This document shows, in pieces, positions 13,191 through 23,146 of a stretch of 64,000 bases of DNA (positions are counted from its first letter, which is position 1; every line of letters begins with the position of its first letter). The notes beneath the pieces were generated by a model. The model made no database searches. It had not been told where the DNA came from and saw only the letters and a list, made by a program, of their open reading frames with translations. Origin of the DNA: Euglena gracilis (lineage: Eukaryota; Euglenida; Euglenophyceae; Euglenales); assembly GCA_039621445.1 (NCBI GenBank), contig CP154954.1, positions 54,742,838-54,806,837 of the forward strand, written 5' to 3'. Position numbers and translations under genes: made by a program.

Positions 13191-16100
13191 TGGTATAGCT
13201 ATTCCAATGTACCGGCCGGATTAGTGCCTACAGGTGTGAAAACCATGCGGATATCAAAAAATTATCCAGATATCGACAGTTTTGAAGGTTTGGAAGACGG
13301 TCCCAAATGTCAGTACAGCCTGGTCCTCATACCTGAGCCTATGGGAAACCGTGTTTTGGCCCTAAAACCCGAAACCAATTGGTGGTTCCCATTGCGATCC
13401 CCGGTATAGCTATTCCGATGTGCCGGCCGGATTAGTGCCTACGGGTGTAAAAAAAATCCAGATATCAAAACATTAGCCAGATATCGACAGTTTTGGAGGG
13501 GTGGAAGACGGTCCCAAATGTCAGTACAGCCTGGTCCCCATACATGGGCCTATGGGAAACCGTGATTTGGCCCTAAAACTGGAAACCGATTGGTGGTTCC
13601 CATTGCAATCCCCGGTATAGCTATTCCGATGTGCCGGCCGGATTAGTGCACACGGGTGTGAAAAACATGCGGATGTCAAAAAATTAGCCAGATATCGACA
13701 GTTTTGGAGGAGTGGACGACGGTCCCAAATGTCAGTACAGCCTGGTCCCCATACATGGGCCTATGGGAAACCGTGATTTGGCCCTAAAACTGGAAACCGA
13801 TTGGTGGTTCCCATTGCGATCCCCGGTATAGCTATTCCGATGTGCCGGCCGGATTAGTGCCTACGGGTGTGAAAAACATGCGGATATCAAAAAATTAGCC
13901 AGATATAGACAGTTTTGGAGGGGTGGAAGACGGCCCCAAATGTCATTACAGCCTGGTCCCCATACCTGGGCCTATGGGAAATCGTGATTTGGCCCTAAAA
14001 CTGGAAACCGATTGGTGGTTCACATTGCGATCCCCGGTATAGCTATTCCGATGTGCCGGCCGGATTAGTGCCTACGGGTGTGAAAAACATGCGGATATCA
14101 AATAATTGGCCAGATATTGTCAGTTTTGGAGGGGTGGAAGACGGTCCCAAATGTCAGTACAGCCTGGTCCCCAAACATGGGCCTATGGGAAACCGTGATT
14201 TGGCCCTAACACTGAAACCGATTGGTGGTTCCCATTGCGATCCCCGGTATAGCTATTCCGATTTGCCGGCCGGATTGGTGCCTACGGGTGTGAAAAACAT
14301 GCGGATATAAAAAAAATCGCCAGATATCGACAGTTTTGGAGGGGTGGAAGACGGTCCCAAATGTCAGTACAGCCTGGTCCCCATACATGGGCCTATGGGA
14401 AACCGTGATTTGGCCCTAAAACTGGAAACCGATTGGTGGTTCCCATTGCGATCCCCGGTATAGCTATTCCGATTTGCCGGCCGGATTGGTGCCTACGGGT
14501 GTGAAAAACATGCGGATATCAAAAAATTAGCCAAATATCGACAGTTTTGTTGGGGTGGAAGACGGTCCCAAATGTCAGTACAGCCTGGTCCCCATACATG
14601 GGCCGATGGGAAACCGTGATTTGGCCCTAAAACTGGAAACCGATTGGTGGTTCCCATTGCGATCACCGATAGAGCTATTCCGATGTGCCGGCTGGATTAG
14701 TGCCTACGGTTGTGAAAAACATGCGGATATCAAAAAATTAGCCAGATATTGTCAGTTTTGGAGTGGTGGAAGACGGTCCCAAATGTCAGTACAGCCTGGT
14801 CCCCATACATGGGCCTATGGGAAACCGTGATTTGGCCCTAAAACTGAAACCGATTGGTGGTTCCCATTGCGATCCCCGGTATAGCTATTCCGATTTGCCG
14901 GCCGGTTTGGCGCCTACGGGTGTAAAAAACATGCGGATATCAAAAAATTAGCCAGATATTGTCAGTTTTGGAGGGGTGGAAGGTGGTCCCAAATGTCAGT
15001 ACAGCCTGGTCCCCATACATGGGCCGATGGGAAACCGTGATTTGGCCCTAAAACTGGAAACCGATTGGTGGCTTCCATTGCGATCCCCGGTATAGCTATT
15101 CCGATGTGCCAGTTCGGATTAGTGCCTACGGGTGTGAAAAACATGCGGATATCAAAGCATTAGCCAGATATCGACAGTTTTGTTGGGCTGGAAGACGGTC
15201 CCAAATGTCAGTACAGCCTGGTCCCCATACATGGGCCTATGGGAAACCGTGATTTGGCCCTAAAACTGGAAACCGATTGGTGGTTCCCATTGCGATCCCC
15301 GGTATAGCTATTCCGACGTGCCGGCCGGATTAGTGCCTACGGGTGTCAAAACCATGCGGATATCAAAAACTTAGCCAGATATCGACAGTTTTGGAGGGGT
15401 GGAAGACGGTCCCAAATGTAAGTACAGCCTGGTCCCCATACGTGGGCCTATGGGAAACCATGATGAGGCCCTAAAACTGGAAACCGATTGGTGGTTCCCA
15501 TTGCGGTCCCCGGTATAGCTATTCCGATTTGCCCGCCGGATTGGTGCCTACGGGTGTGAAAAACATGCGGATATCAAAAAATTTGCCAGATATCGACAGT
15601 TTTGGAGGGGTGGAAGACGGTCCCAAATGTCAGTACAGCCTGGTCCCCATACATGGGCCTATGGGAAACCGTGATTTGGCCCTAAGGCTGGAAACCGATT
15701 GGTGGTTCCCATTGCGATCCCCGGTATAGCTATTCCGTTGTTGTTGGCCGGATTACTGCCTACGGGTGTGAAAAACATGCGGATATCAAAAATTAGCCAG
15801 ATATCGACAGTTTTGGAGGGGTGGAAGACGGCCCCAAATGTCAGTACAGCCTGGTCCCCGTACATGGGCCTATGGAAAACCGTGATTTGGCCCTAAAAAT
15901 GGAAGCCGATTGGTGGTTCCCATTGCGATTCCCGGTATAGCTGTTCCGATGTGCCGGCCGCATTAGTGCCTACGGGTGTGAAAAACATGCGGATGTCAAA
16001 AATTAGCCAGATATCGACAGTTTTGGAGGGGTGGAAGACGGTCCCAAATGTCAGTACAGCCTGGTCCCATTACATGGGCCTATGGGAAACCGTGATTTGG

Positions 16101-16665
16101 CCCTAAAACTGGAAACCGATTGGTGGTTCCCATTGCGATCCCCGGGATAGCTATTCCGATGTGCCGGCCGGATTAGTGCCTACGGGTAAAAAACGTACGG
16201 ATATCAAAAAATTAGCCAGATATCGACAGTTTTGGAGGGGTGGAAGACGGCCCCAAATGTCAGTACCGCCTGGTCCCCATACATGGGCCTATGGAAAACC
16301 GTGATTTGGCCCTAAAAATGGAAGCCGATTGGTGGTTCCCATTGCGATTCCCGGTATAGCTGTTCCGATGTGCCGGCCGCATTAGTGCCTACGGGTGTGA
16401 AAAACACGCTGATATAAAAAAATTAGCCAGATATCGACAGTTTTGGAGGGGTGGAAGACGGTCCCAAATGTCAGTACAGCCTGGTCCCCATACCTGGGCC
16501 TATGGGAAACCATGATTTGGCCCTAAAACTGGAAACCGATTGGTGGTTCCCATTGCGATCCCCGGTGTATCTGTTCCAATGTGCCGGCCGGATTAGTGCT
16601 TACGGGTGTGAAAAACGTGCGGATATCAAAAAATTAGCCAGATTTCGATAGTTTTGGGGGGGTGG

Positions 16666-17095
16666 TGTGTACCAGGCAGCCATTCTGCCATGGCACTGTG
16701 TACCAGATACAATGGGCTATGGCCTACAAGCTGGCTACGGCCGGGCTGTACACAGTGGCATGGTTAAACCATAAGACAAAGAGAGAGTCTCAGAGCTAGC
16801 GAAAGCTTAGCGAAAGTAACTGGTTCCTAATTCAAGGTTATTGGGTTTGGTGCTTTGCAATTCTCTTTTAGAATACTGAGGGCGAAGTCCCATTTGAATA
16901 CAAATTTTATTTCTTTCTTTTACAAAGCTCGAAAGAGCGAAAGTCACTTTCATATAAGGGACTGCGGTCCCACCAATTCTTCTGCTTGTGTGCTTTGCAT
17001 TCAAAAGGGGAAAAGGGAAGCAAATTTTATTGTTACTCCCCCCACGGGCTTTTCGGGAGGAAAGCATAAGTAGAAAAGCCGGGGTGGGACGTACA
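16666..17095 (+). repeat. 5' LTR of element A
   Basis: The satellite breaks off after GGGGTGG at 16,665 and new sequence begins TGTGTACC. The proposed end, GACGTACA at 17,095, gives TGTAC/GTACA inverted termini and lies two bases before a tRNA-like primer site. Inside are small perfect hairpins such as GCTC-GAAA-GAGC and GGGAC-TGCG-GTCCC. The 5' end and PBS spacing are clear. The alternative start at 16,668 cannot be excluded. Confidence 0.72.
16953..16959 (+). promoter_or_regulatory. Candidate TATA box in the 5' LTR
   Basis: TATAAGG lies about 140 bp before the LTR end, where a U3 promoter would be expected, and just ahead of a GGGAC-TGCG-GTCCC hairpin. The call rests on motif and position only. 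Confidence 0.3.
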
Positions 17096-17097
17096 CT

Positions 17098-17108
17098 TGG
17101 TAGCAGAA
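17098..17108 (+). other. Primer-binding site of element A, initiator-Met tRNA-like
   Basis: TGGTAGCAGA follows the LTR end after two bases. It would pair with the 3' end of a tRNA ending in TCTGCTACCA, as in some initiator-Met tRNAs. The same ten bases form the start of element C's primer site. The following 210 bp to 17,318 are an untranslated leader with no other feature I can support. Confidence 0.6.
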
Positions 17109-17318
17109 TAGGTTTAACGGTCGAACGACCAAAGAAAAACTCAGAAAAAGGCGCCTAAGCACGGGCGAGGTGTCTCAGGGGCACAAGTGGCTACGGCTGC
17201 ATCACAAAGCCTCTGAGCCCCCACCTTTGCTTATATTTTTGGGTCTTTTCACACAAATTGTTACAATTTTTACAATTTTTACGATTTTCACAAAAATTTT
17301 CCAAATTTTTTATCTGAA

Positions 17319-18113
17319 ATGCAAAGTGCACATGCACACACTGGAAACGCACCTATTAACTATGCTTTGTTAATAGGTTCGCTTCGTGGACTGCAGAATG
17401 CAGACGAAGTCGCTACGGCGACAAATAATTTTTCTTTACAAGGGGCGAATGCCCAAGTCGCTTTAGCGACAGAAAATTTTTATCCACAAGGGGCGGATGC
17501 CCAAGCCGCTTCTGCGGTGGAAAATTTTTCCATACAAGGGGCGGACGCCCAAGCCGCTTCGGCGGTACCCCCCCCACAACTGGGTTTTCGAACCCAAACC
17601 GCATTAGCGGTGCCCCCCCCTACAACAAGCCGCTTCGGCGGTACCCCCCCTCCAAGGGTCTTCGGACCCAAGCCGCTTTGGCGGTACCCCCCCGCTCCAG
17701 GCGTCTTCGGACCCAAGCCGCTTCGGCGGTGCCCCCCCCCCTCCAAGGGTCTTCGGACCCAAGCCGCTTCGGCGGTGCCCCCCCCCCTACAAGGGTCTAC
17801 GGACCCAACCCGCATTCGCGGACCCACTGTTAAAACAGCCGCATTTGCGGTGCTACATAACCCTACAATGGGTCTATGGAACCCTTCCGCTTCTGCGGAG
17901 TCTGACTCACAAGTGGGCAGAATGCCCGAACGGGACTGGCAATTAGTGCCTTTTGGCACCCAATTGCCTACAGAGCCCCCCCCTTACGAGGACGGGTTGG
18001 AAACACCTTGTTTTTTCAAACCCCCCCCGGCCCTACCACCGGTAAGCCCCATTCGGGACTTGCCCCCCCCCTCCACAATTGGGAGAAATCCCAGAACTAC
18101 CTTGGTCCGCTGA
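17319..18113 (+). pseudogene. Element A Gag N-terminal region, repeat-rich reading frame
   Basis: This 264-codon frame encodes a repeated peptide related to QGADAQAASAVENF, then a Pro-rich stretch, and overlaps the next Gag frame. The repetition comes from tandem short hairpins in the DNA (CCGC-NNNN-GCGG, GGGTC-TTCG-GACCC and similar). No known domain is visible. It could be the start of Gag, read into the next frame by a shift near 18,090, or a leader without coding function. Several pure C runs of 7-10 bases are likely indel sites. Confidence 0.4.
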
Positions 18114-19512
18114 AATGCGGTTGGTGGTCCCGGACACTGCCGGTGTCATTGTTCCCATGGACAATGACCCCGAAGAAGACCGGGATTCGTTCTCCAGTAA
18201 TACCGTTGAGCGCGTAGTCGCAAATTTACCGGAGAACCACCCACTACAACAGCAATTTCGACACATCGAAGCATGTGTCCAAAATTGTGCTAAAACACTG
18301 AACCAAGTCCTACAATTTTATGAAGACAGTCACAAGGCCGTTTTCGGCAAGCTGGACTTCCTTTGGCAATATATCCAAGAAATTGGACAATTTTGCCAAA
18401 AGAATTTTAACTCCACTACAATGGACCTTCAGAACCTCCACCAAGGTTTTGACGCATTTTTGCGCAACACCTTGGTACACAACTTCCAACAGGTACAAGA
18501 GACCCTCCAAACCGCGGAATCGCGGAATAACGCAAAATTTTCACATTTACAACAAAATTTACAACAATTGTTCACACAACTGGAAAACTTTTCTTATACA
18601 ATGCAAGAAATGCAGTCCCGCCTACAACAACGGGATAAAGCGCCTACGGGTACGGAACTTGGCTCATATGTCTCATATGAGCACTTCTCAACCCTATCCA
18701 ATGTTGTACAACAATCCCAGGAATGAATTTTGCGTTTGGGTGATGAAAACGCAAGTTTTCATCAAAATTTTGCACAAATACGCGAAAACTATGTACAAAG
18801 AGCTTTTGCTCAACAACTGGAAGAGCGGATTGCTCGTTTGGAACAAACTTCCTGCAAATGCGGTGAAGTTTCCCACAATTTGACCACATTGCACACTCAA
18901 GTGGCGGAAATCGCGCATCGGCAAGATTTCCTCCATGAAAAGTGGCAAAACGACATACAAAAACTTGAAACTGCGTCCAATGCGCTACAAACCGCTACGG
19001 CGGAACTCAAATCCCGCGATGTGGTGATTCTTAGCTTACAAACCGCTAATGCGGAACTCCAAGACCGAGAAACGGTCATAACTACCATCCAAACCGCGAA
19101 TGCGGACCTCCAAATTGCGTTTGCAGACCTGAAAACCGCTTTTGCGGATGTTTCGGGACTACAAACTGCAATTGCGGACTTACAACGCCGCTTTGCGGAA
19201 ACTTCCACCAAAAATCCCAGTATGGGAGCATTACGATCCACTGTAACCGATTTGCACAATCAGTTACAAGCGGATGTGAACAAAATCGAATCCGCGTTTG
19301 CGGATTTGCACAAACGGTGCAACGGTATTCAAAAATCAATTCCGGATCACCGGCATCGAAACCGCACTTGCGGATTTGAATACCCAGCACAAAACCTTAC
19401 AATCCACCACTTCCCATTTACAAAAACGCGTACAAACACTTTCTACAAGGGTCTCCGGACTCCAACCATCTCCGGATGGACAAACGGTTCGCGAAGTCGA
19501 ACTACCCCTTGA
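18079..19512 (+). pseudogene. Element A Gag coiled-coil region, interrupted by a stop
   Basis: One frame encodes a long helical, Gln- and Leu-rich region with heptad-like patterns (for example LQNLHQGFDAFLRNTLVHNF) and a run of AF-A-DL repeats (IAFADLKTAFADVSGLQTAI). A single TGA at 18,724-18,726 interrupts it. Around 19,330 the coherent protein moves to the +1 frame, and the end of this ORF becomes nonsense. Element C Gag also begins with a long helical region, so I read this as the matching N-terminal assembly domain. The AF-A-DL repeats match CCGC-NNNN-GCGG hairpins in the DNA. Confidence 0.55.
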
Positions 19513-19750
19513 TTTTCGCACATTTTACGACCAAATGCTTGCGAAAAATCAGGAAAACTTACAAGAATTTTGTGAAACCTTGATGAGGACCGAAAATTCG
19601 GTCACCCAACAAGTTCTCACACTAAAACAACAAATCTCGGTGTTGGAGAACCGACTTTCTACAATGATGGATGACAAAACCGCTGAAAATGCGGTAGGGT
19701 ACTCCAACCCACGTTGGGTACCTCAACCCCACAAACCGAGAATCGGTTGA
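19298..19750 (+). pseudogene. Element A Gag coiled-coil continuation in another frame
   Basis: From about 19,330 this frame carries on the helical pattern (TALADLNTQHKTLQSTTSHL, then LTLKQQISVLENRLSTMM). The coherent protein then returns to the original frame near 19,725. No ATG at its start suggests an independent gene. It is best read as a segment of one Gag protein split by two indels. Confidence 0.5.
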
Positions 19751-22176
19751 ACACCCTTACAACCGCAATGGAAACTTTGGTTAAGCGGGTCCAATTCTTG
19801 GACACCACTTTTCCAAAGCTTTCAGCGGATTTTGCCTCCATTGTTGACAAACTACCACTTTTGGATGAATTACCCTCATACCGCAAACGTATTAAGCGTT
19901 TGCAGAGTGATGTTGAAAGAATTTCGGACCTTTTCCAAGTGGTTGGTTCATTGGAACAAAGTATCCAAGATTTTGCATTGACTTTGGACGAGATTCATGC
20001 AAAATCCCGCAACCCCCCGCACTTTGCCCCTGAAAACCGTGTTTTCGGTGGTCAAAATGCAACTTCCAGCTCACAACGCGCTTTTCGCGCATCAACCGAA
20101 GCATCTTCGGATGCCCGACATCCAACTCGCGACTTTGTGCATCAAATTCGCGATTCGTTGGATGCCAATCCTTCCAAAAGCGCAGTATGCGCACCCCTAC
20201 AAGCATCTTCGGATGCGCATGCCCTACAAGCATCCACGGATGCACATGATCATGAACATGCCTACAATCGCGATTACAATCGCCCGTTTATTCCACAACT
20301 CAAGATTCCCCCCCCTAAGGGTGAATCTTCGGATGAGGAACCGGTTTTTACCACAAAAACCGCGAATCCTCCGGTTTTACAACAAGAAATTCGCGAATCG
20401 GGACTGATTCGCGGTATGAGCCATACCCCAACCCCGGGTATTGGCCATGGATCGCGAATGCGAAACACGGAATTTACCGCGGTTCCCCGATTTGCGGGTG
20501 AACAACGGGAGTCCTACCCCCCTGGTATGTTGCCACACCCCGAATCGCGGAATCGCAACCCTTTACAATCCGAATCGCGGAATTGCGAACCACAACCATA
20601 CAATTCGCGGAATTGTGATGTACCAAATACCCGTGGTACCTACGGTACCATGAGTACCATCATGGATGCGCATTCGCGCATGCCACAACAACAACCTTAC
20701 CCCAACAACTACGATGGAAATCGCGGTCCACAACGCGATTTCAAAGGTACAATCACAATTGCCAACAAGGTAAAGCCACAATGGGACGGAGATCCCACAA
20801 CTTGGAAACAATTTTGGCGCGACTGGACATACTACTGGGACTTGAAGGGTCCAACCCAAGACGGGAACCCTGAGGTAATCAAGATGGAATTCATTGATTG
20901 CCTCCCCAAGGAAGAAAAAGAACGCGCCCGACAACTTGTGATCCGGAATCGGATAACTTTTGATGAACTGGTTGACCAATATGTGTCAACCTGTTCAAGC
21001 CTCATTTCGCGAATTACGCTAGATAAAAAATGGCGGCAATTCGCGCCCAGTGACCGAAAATGGAAGTCAATCGACCTTTGGTATTCCAAATGGTTGGGAT
21101 TGGCTTCTGAGGTTGATGAACTGGGAGAGAACCAAATGAAAGAACAATTCGATGCGGTTCTCCTCCATTTCATTCCTACAATTATCAAGGACATTCACCG
21201 CGAGGAACTCGCGGACAACAAACTCACACTTGAACAACGATGGAACTATGTTTCCAAACAAATGACAATCTCACAACTTTTGGGACAGATACAATCGGCT
21301 TACACCCACCACCCTACCGCTGGGCTCCCTAGCGGTACGGTATGTGCCCTACAAAAGACTTCTCCTCCAAAGTCGCCAAAATCCCCACGGGGATACGGTC
21401 ATCATACAAACTCCAAAAGAGGAGATACAAAAACGCGCTATCCGCGCTCATCTGACCAATCTTTTGACAAAACTTGCTTTTTGTGCAACAAAGCGGGGCA
21501 TATGTCCTGTGATTGCCCCCACCCTGATACGCGAAAGCGGTATCAGAGTCTAAGGGGTTCACAATCCTCGCGGAGCTCACGCTCCTCTGGGTTTTCACAC
21601 AAATCTGGACAATCACAATCTTCGGGTTATCGCCAAAGGTCCCGATCACCGTTCCGCGACCGCGGACGCGATCGCGCACCTCGTGGTCGATCACCCCGAC
21701 CCCCTTACAAGTGTGATACAAATCGCGACTCATCGCGATCACGTTCGCGAAGTGGATCATCTTCTTCGCGATCGTCATCCGGGAAACCGGATTACAACAA
21801 GAACCGTGGTCGAACGGGATTCCGTTCACCAAGACCTCCAAGGGGTGAAAGCCCATCACAAAACCGACAAAAATCACAAAACCGACAAAAGTGTTCCCTT
21901 TGTGGATCACATAACCACCATTCGTCCAAATGTTACCGTTCTCGCTCTCCCCGCCCGAACCAACGTCACTACAATGATACAAAACACAACAACAAACACA
22001 AGGTCGGGTTCAAAATCTCCTCTTTAGAGGAGGGAACCCCGGCTTCGGGCAGGGAGGGGGATGAGAACTCTGAATCCTCGTTGGAGGATGACCGCAATGC
22101 GGTCCGCGCATTGCGCGCTATCTACTCACACAAGAAAACGATAAACAGCCGAAGTGCTGAATCGGACTTGGAGTAG
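19714..22176 (+). CDS. gag: Element A Gag: helical region, capsid, RS-rich spacer, two zinc knuckles
   Basis: This is the main Gag frame (820 codons to the UAG at 22,174). It has no ATG at its 5' edge and continues the split coiled coil. Order: helical region (residues 1-100), Ser/Pro-rich linker, capsid-like domain about 345-540 with WKQFWRDWTYYW and many conserved Trp and hydrophobic positions, a first CCHC knuckle at 588-601 (C-x2-C-x4-H-x4-C), an Arg-Ser-rich segment about 610-720, and a second CCHC knuckle at 727-740. The knuckles bind nucleic acid in Ty3/gypsy and retroviral nucleocapsids. Two knuckles separated by an RS-rich spacer of more than 100 residues is unusual. Assembly of the particle and RNA packaging are inferred from the family. 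The DNA is full of short tetraloop hairpins. Confidence 0.85.
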   Translation: MGTSTPQTENRLNTLTTAMETLVKRVQFLDTTFPKLSADFASIVDKLPLLDELPSYRKRIKRLQSDVERISDLFQVVGSLEQSIQDFALTLDEIHAKSRNPPHFAPENRVFGGQNATSSSQRAFRASTEASSDARHPTRDFVHQIRDSLDANPSKSAVCAPLQASSDAHALQASTDAHDHEHAYNRDYNRPFIPQLKIPPPKGESSDEEPVFTTKTANPPVLQQEIRESGLIRGMSHTPTPGIGHGSRMRNTEFTAVPRFAGEQRESYPPGMLPHPESRNRNPLQSESRNCEPQPYNSRNCDVPNTRGTYGTMSTIMDAHSRMPQQQPYPNNYDGNRGPQRDFKGTITIANKVKPQWDGDPTTWKQFWRDWTYYWDLKGPTQDGNPEVIKMEFIDCLPKEEKERARQLVIRNRITFDELVDQYVSTCSSLISRITLDKKWRQFAPSDRKWKSIDLWYSKWLGLASEVDELGENQMKEQFDAVLLHFIPTIIKDIHREELADNKLTLEQRWNYVSKQMTISQLLGQIQSAYTHHPTAGLPSGTVCALQKTSPPKSPKSPRGYGHHTNSKRGDTKTRYPRSSDQSFDKTCFLCNKAGHMSCDCPHPDTRKRYQSLRGSQSSRSSRSSGFSHKSGQSQSSGYRQRSRSPFRDRGRDRAPRGRSPRPPYKCDTNRDSSRSRSRSGSSSSRSSSGKPDYNKNRGRTGFRSPRPPRGESPSQNRQKSQNRQKCSLCGSHNHHSSKCYRSRSPRPNQRHYNDTKHNNKHKVGFKISSLEEGTPASGREGDENSESSLEDDRNAVRALRAIYSHKKTINSRSAESDLE

Positions 22177-22210
22177 GGGAGCCCGAGGTCTGTGGGCACG
22201 GACCTCTGGG
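22174..22210 (+). promoter_or_regulatory. Candidate stop-codon readthrough signal between Gag and protease
   Basis: Gag ends in UAG followed by GGG, the context known from gammaretroviral Gag-Pol readthrough. The frame stays open after the stop into the protease. Five bases later a hairpin begins: CCCGAGGTC (22,182-22,190) pairs with GACCTC-t-GGG (22,201-22,210), giving 6 bp, a bulged T and 3 bp, around a 10-base loop. TGGGCA in the loop could pair with TGCCCA at 22,255-22,260 to form a pseudoknot. It closely resembles the signal in element C. Confidence 0.5.
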
Positions 22211-22716
22211 CTGATGAACAGACGGAAGTAGGACCTGATCAACCTTACTTTCCCTGCCCATCTGCCTTTTTGGTCGGTACCCGGAAAATTTTCGGGTCCC
22301 CCACCCCCCACTCCAAATTTCTGCCTGGAATGCTGAGCAAAGTAGGAACGGGATCCTGGAATAGTTGGAGAGACAACAATTTTACACCGGATCCTGCACT
22401 TTGCGTACCCCCCATGGAACTTTTGGTCCAAGCGGAAATCCGAACACAAAATTTTTCTACCAAATGCAAAATTTTGGTCGACACAGGGTGTCGAATTCCC
22501 CTTCTTTTTCGAACGGGATTAATTCCCAACTCCCTCTTGGTGAAAGCCAAGTACCCCATCAAAATTATGACTGCTGACAACAGCCCCATGTGTGGTGGTG
22601 ACTTGGGATGCTTTTTGGACATACTCCTCCCCATCATCCCCAAGAACCACTCACAGCCCCCACACACAAAATTTTCTGGGTACCTGGAGTTACGAATCGG
22701 GTATTCGCGGCTCTGA
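22177..22716 (+). CDS. Element A protease, first part (retropepsin active site)
   Basis: This frame follows Gag's UAG directly. The first start-like codon is a GTG, so fusion to Gag by readthrough is the simplest reading. The active-site motif ILVDTGCRIPLLF has the aspartic DTG, with Cys instead of the usual Ala/Ser in fourth place. The flap-side region follows, then the frame ends in TGA at 22,714. The second half of the fold lies in another frame that overlaps from 22,592, so a shift between about 22,600 and 22,700 is needed. A working retropepsin would cut the Gag polyprotein and would act as a homodimer. Confidence 0.65.
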   Translation, partial: GSPRSVGTDLWADEQTEVGPDQPYFPCPSAFLVGTRKIFGSPTPHSKFLPGMLSKVGTGSWNSWRDNNFTPDPALCVPPMELLVQAEIRTQNFSTKCKILVDTGCRIPLLFRTGLIPNSLLVKAKYPIKIMTADNSPMCGGDLGCFLDILLPIIPKNHSQPPHTKFSGYLELRIGYSRL

Positions 22717-23146
22717 CGTAATTTTGGGTTTTCCGTTCTTGCGTCAGAACCGCCTTGTTGTGGATTGCCCCTCCCTCGGTTTGCGCACTACTTCACGCAC
22801 ACAACCCACACCACCGAATTTCTCCCCCAAGACATCTTCCCAGATGTCCCCCCGCCTTGCCACAACGTTTTCTACAACCGAAAACACCGTTTCCTACCCT
22901 AGGGGTAAAGAGAAAGCTGCCCCCCTGCCCACTACACTTTTACCGCACGTTTCCCATGCGGTAGGGAAAGCGAGTAGCTTAACCCCCCACGTTTCACTGG
23001 GTTCCAAGGCGAAAGCCCAAAGGCCTGAAGAAATTTCGGTGTCGAGTAGCCGCCCAGCTGCACAACTTTTACGTTTTCCACCAGGTGTGTCGATTTCGGA
23101 CACCCCTGTACACCCCCCAGCAGCTACAACTTTCAACACCCCATGA
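22592..23146 (+). CDS. Element A protease, second part, with Ser/Pro-rich tail
   Basis: This frame carries DVILGFPFLRQNRLVVD, the hydrophobic-hydrophobic-Gly region that closes the retropepsin fold, followed by a disordered tail rich in Thr, Ser and Pro. The protein-coding sense switches into it from the previous frame. It ends with a TGA that shares ATGA with the start of the next ORF. No RT follows, which is where a normal Ty3/gypsy pol would continue. Confidence 0.55.
   Translation: MVVTWDAFWTYSSPSSPRTTHSPHTQNFLGTWSYESGIRGSDVILGFPFLRQNRLVVDCPSLGLRTTSRTQPTPPNFSPKTSSQMSPRLATTFSTTENTVSYPRGKEKAAPLPTTLLPHVSHAVGKASSLTPHVSLGSKAKAQRPEEISVSSSRPAAQLLRFPPGVSISDTPVHPPAATTFNTP

Larger units (their letters stand above)
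1..16665 (+). repeat. 211-bp satellite array, left block
   Basis: Head-to-tail copies of a unit of about 211 bp fill this block, about 79 unit lengths. Recurrent landmarks are CCGGCCGGATTAGTGCCTAC, two GATATC sites about 20 bp apart flanking an A-rich stretch, and CCCAAATGTCAGTACAGCC. Monomers differ by a few bases. One deletion type joins CTATTCCA directly to TTTAGCC and loses about 53 bp (near 3,608, 4,400, 4,983, 5,355, 7,365, 8,950 and 10,535). Because 211 is not a multiple of three, the short ORFs in all frames are phase-shifted repeats of the same peptide and are not genes. Abundance and tandem organisation fit pericentromeric or other constitutive heterochromatin, which is inference. 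Confidence 0.97.

Noticed and set aside
1-16665. Many 60-95 codon ORFs with the MEDGPKCQYSLVP peptide
   Set aside because: They are phase-shifted readings of a 211-bp satellite and recur on both strands and in deleted copies. The unit length breaks the frame.
1-16665. CRISPR-like regular repeats
   Set aside because: Units are contiguous with no unique spacers, far longer than CRISPR repeats, and the locus is eukaryotic.
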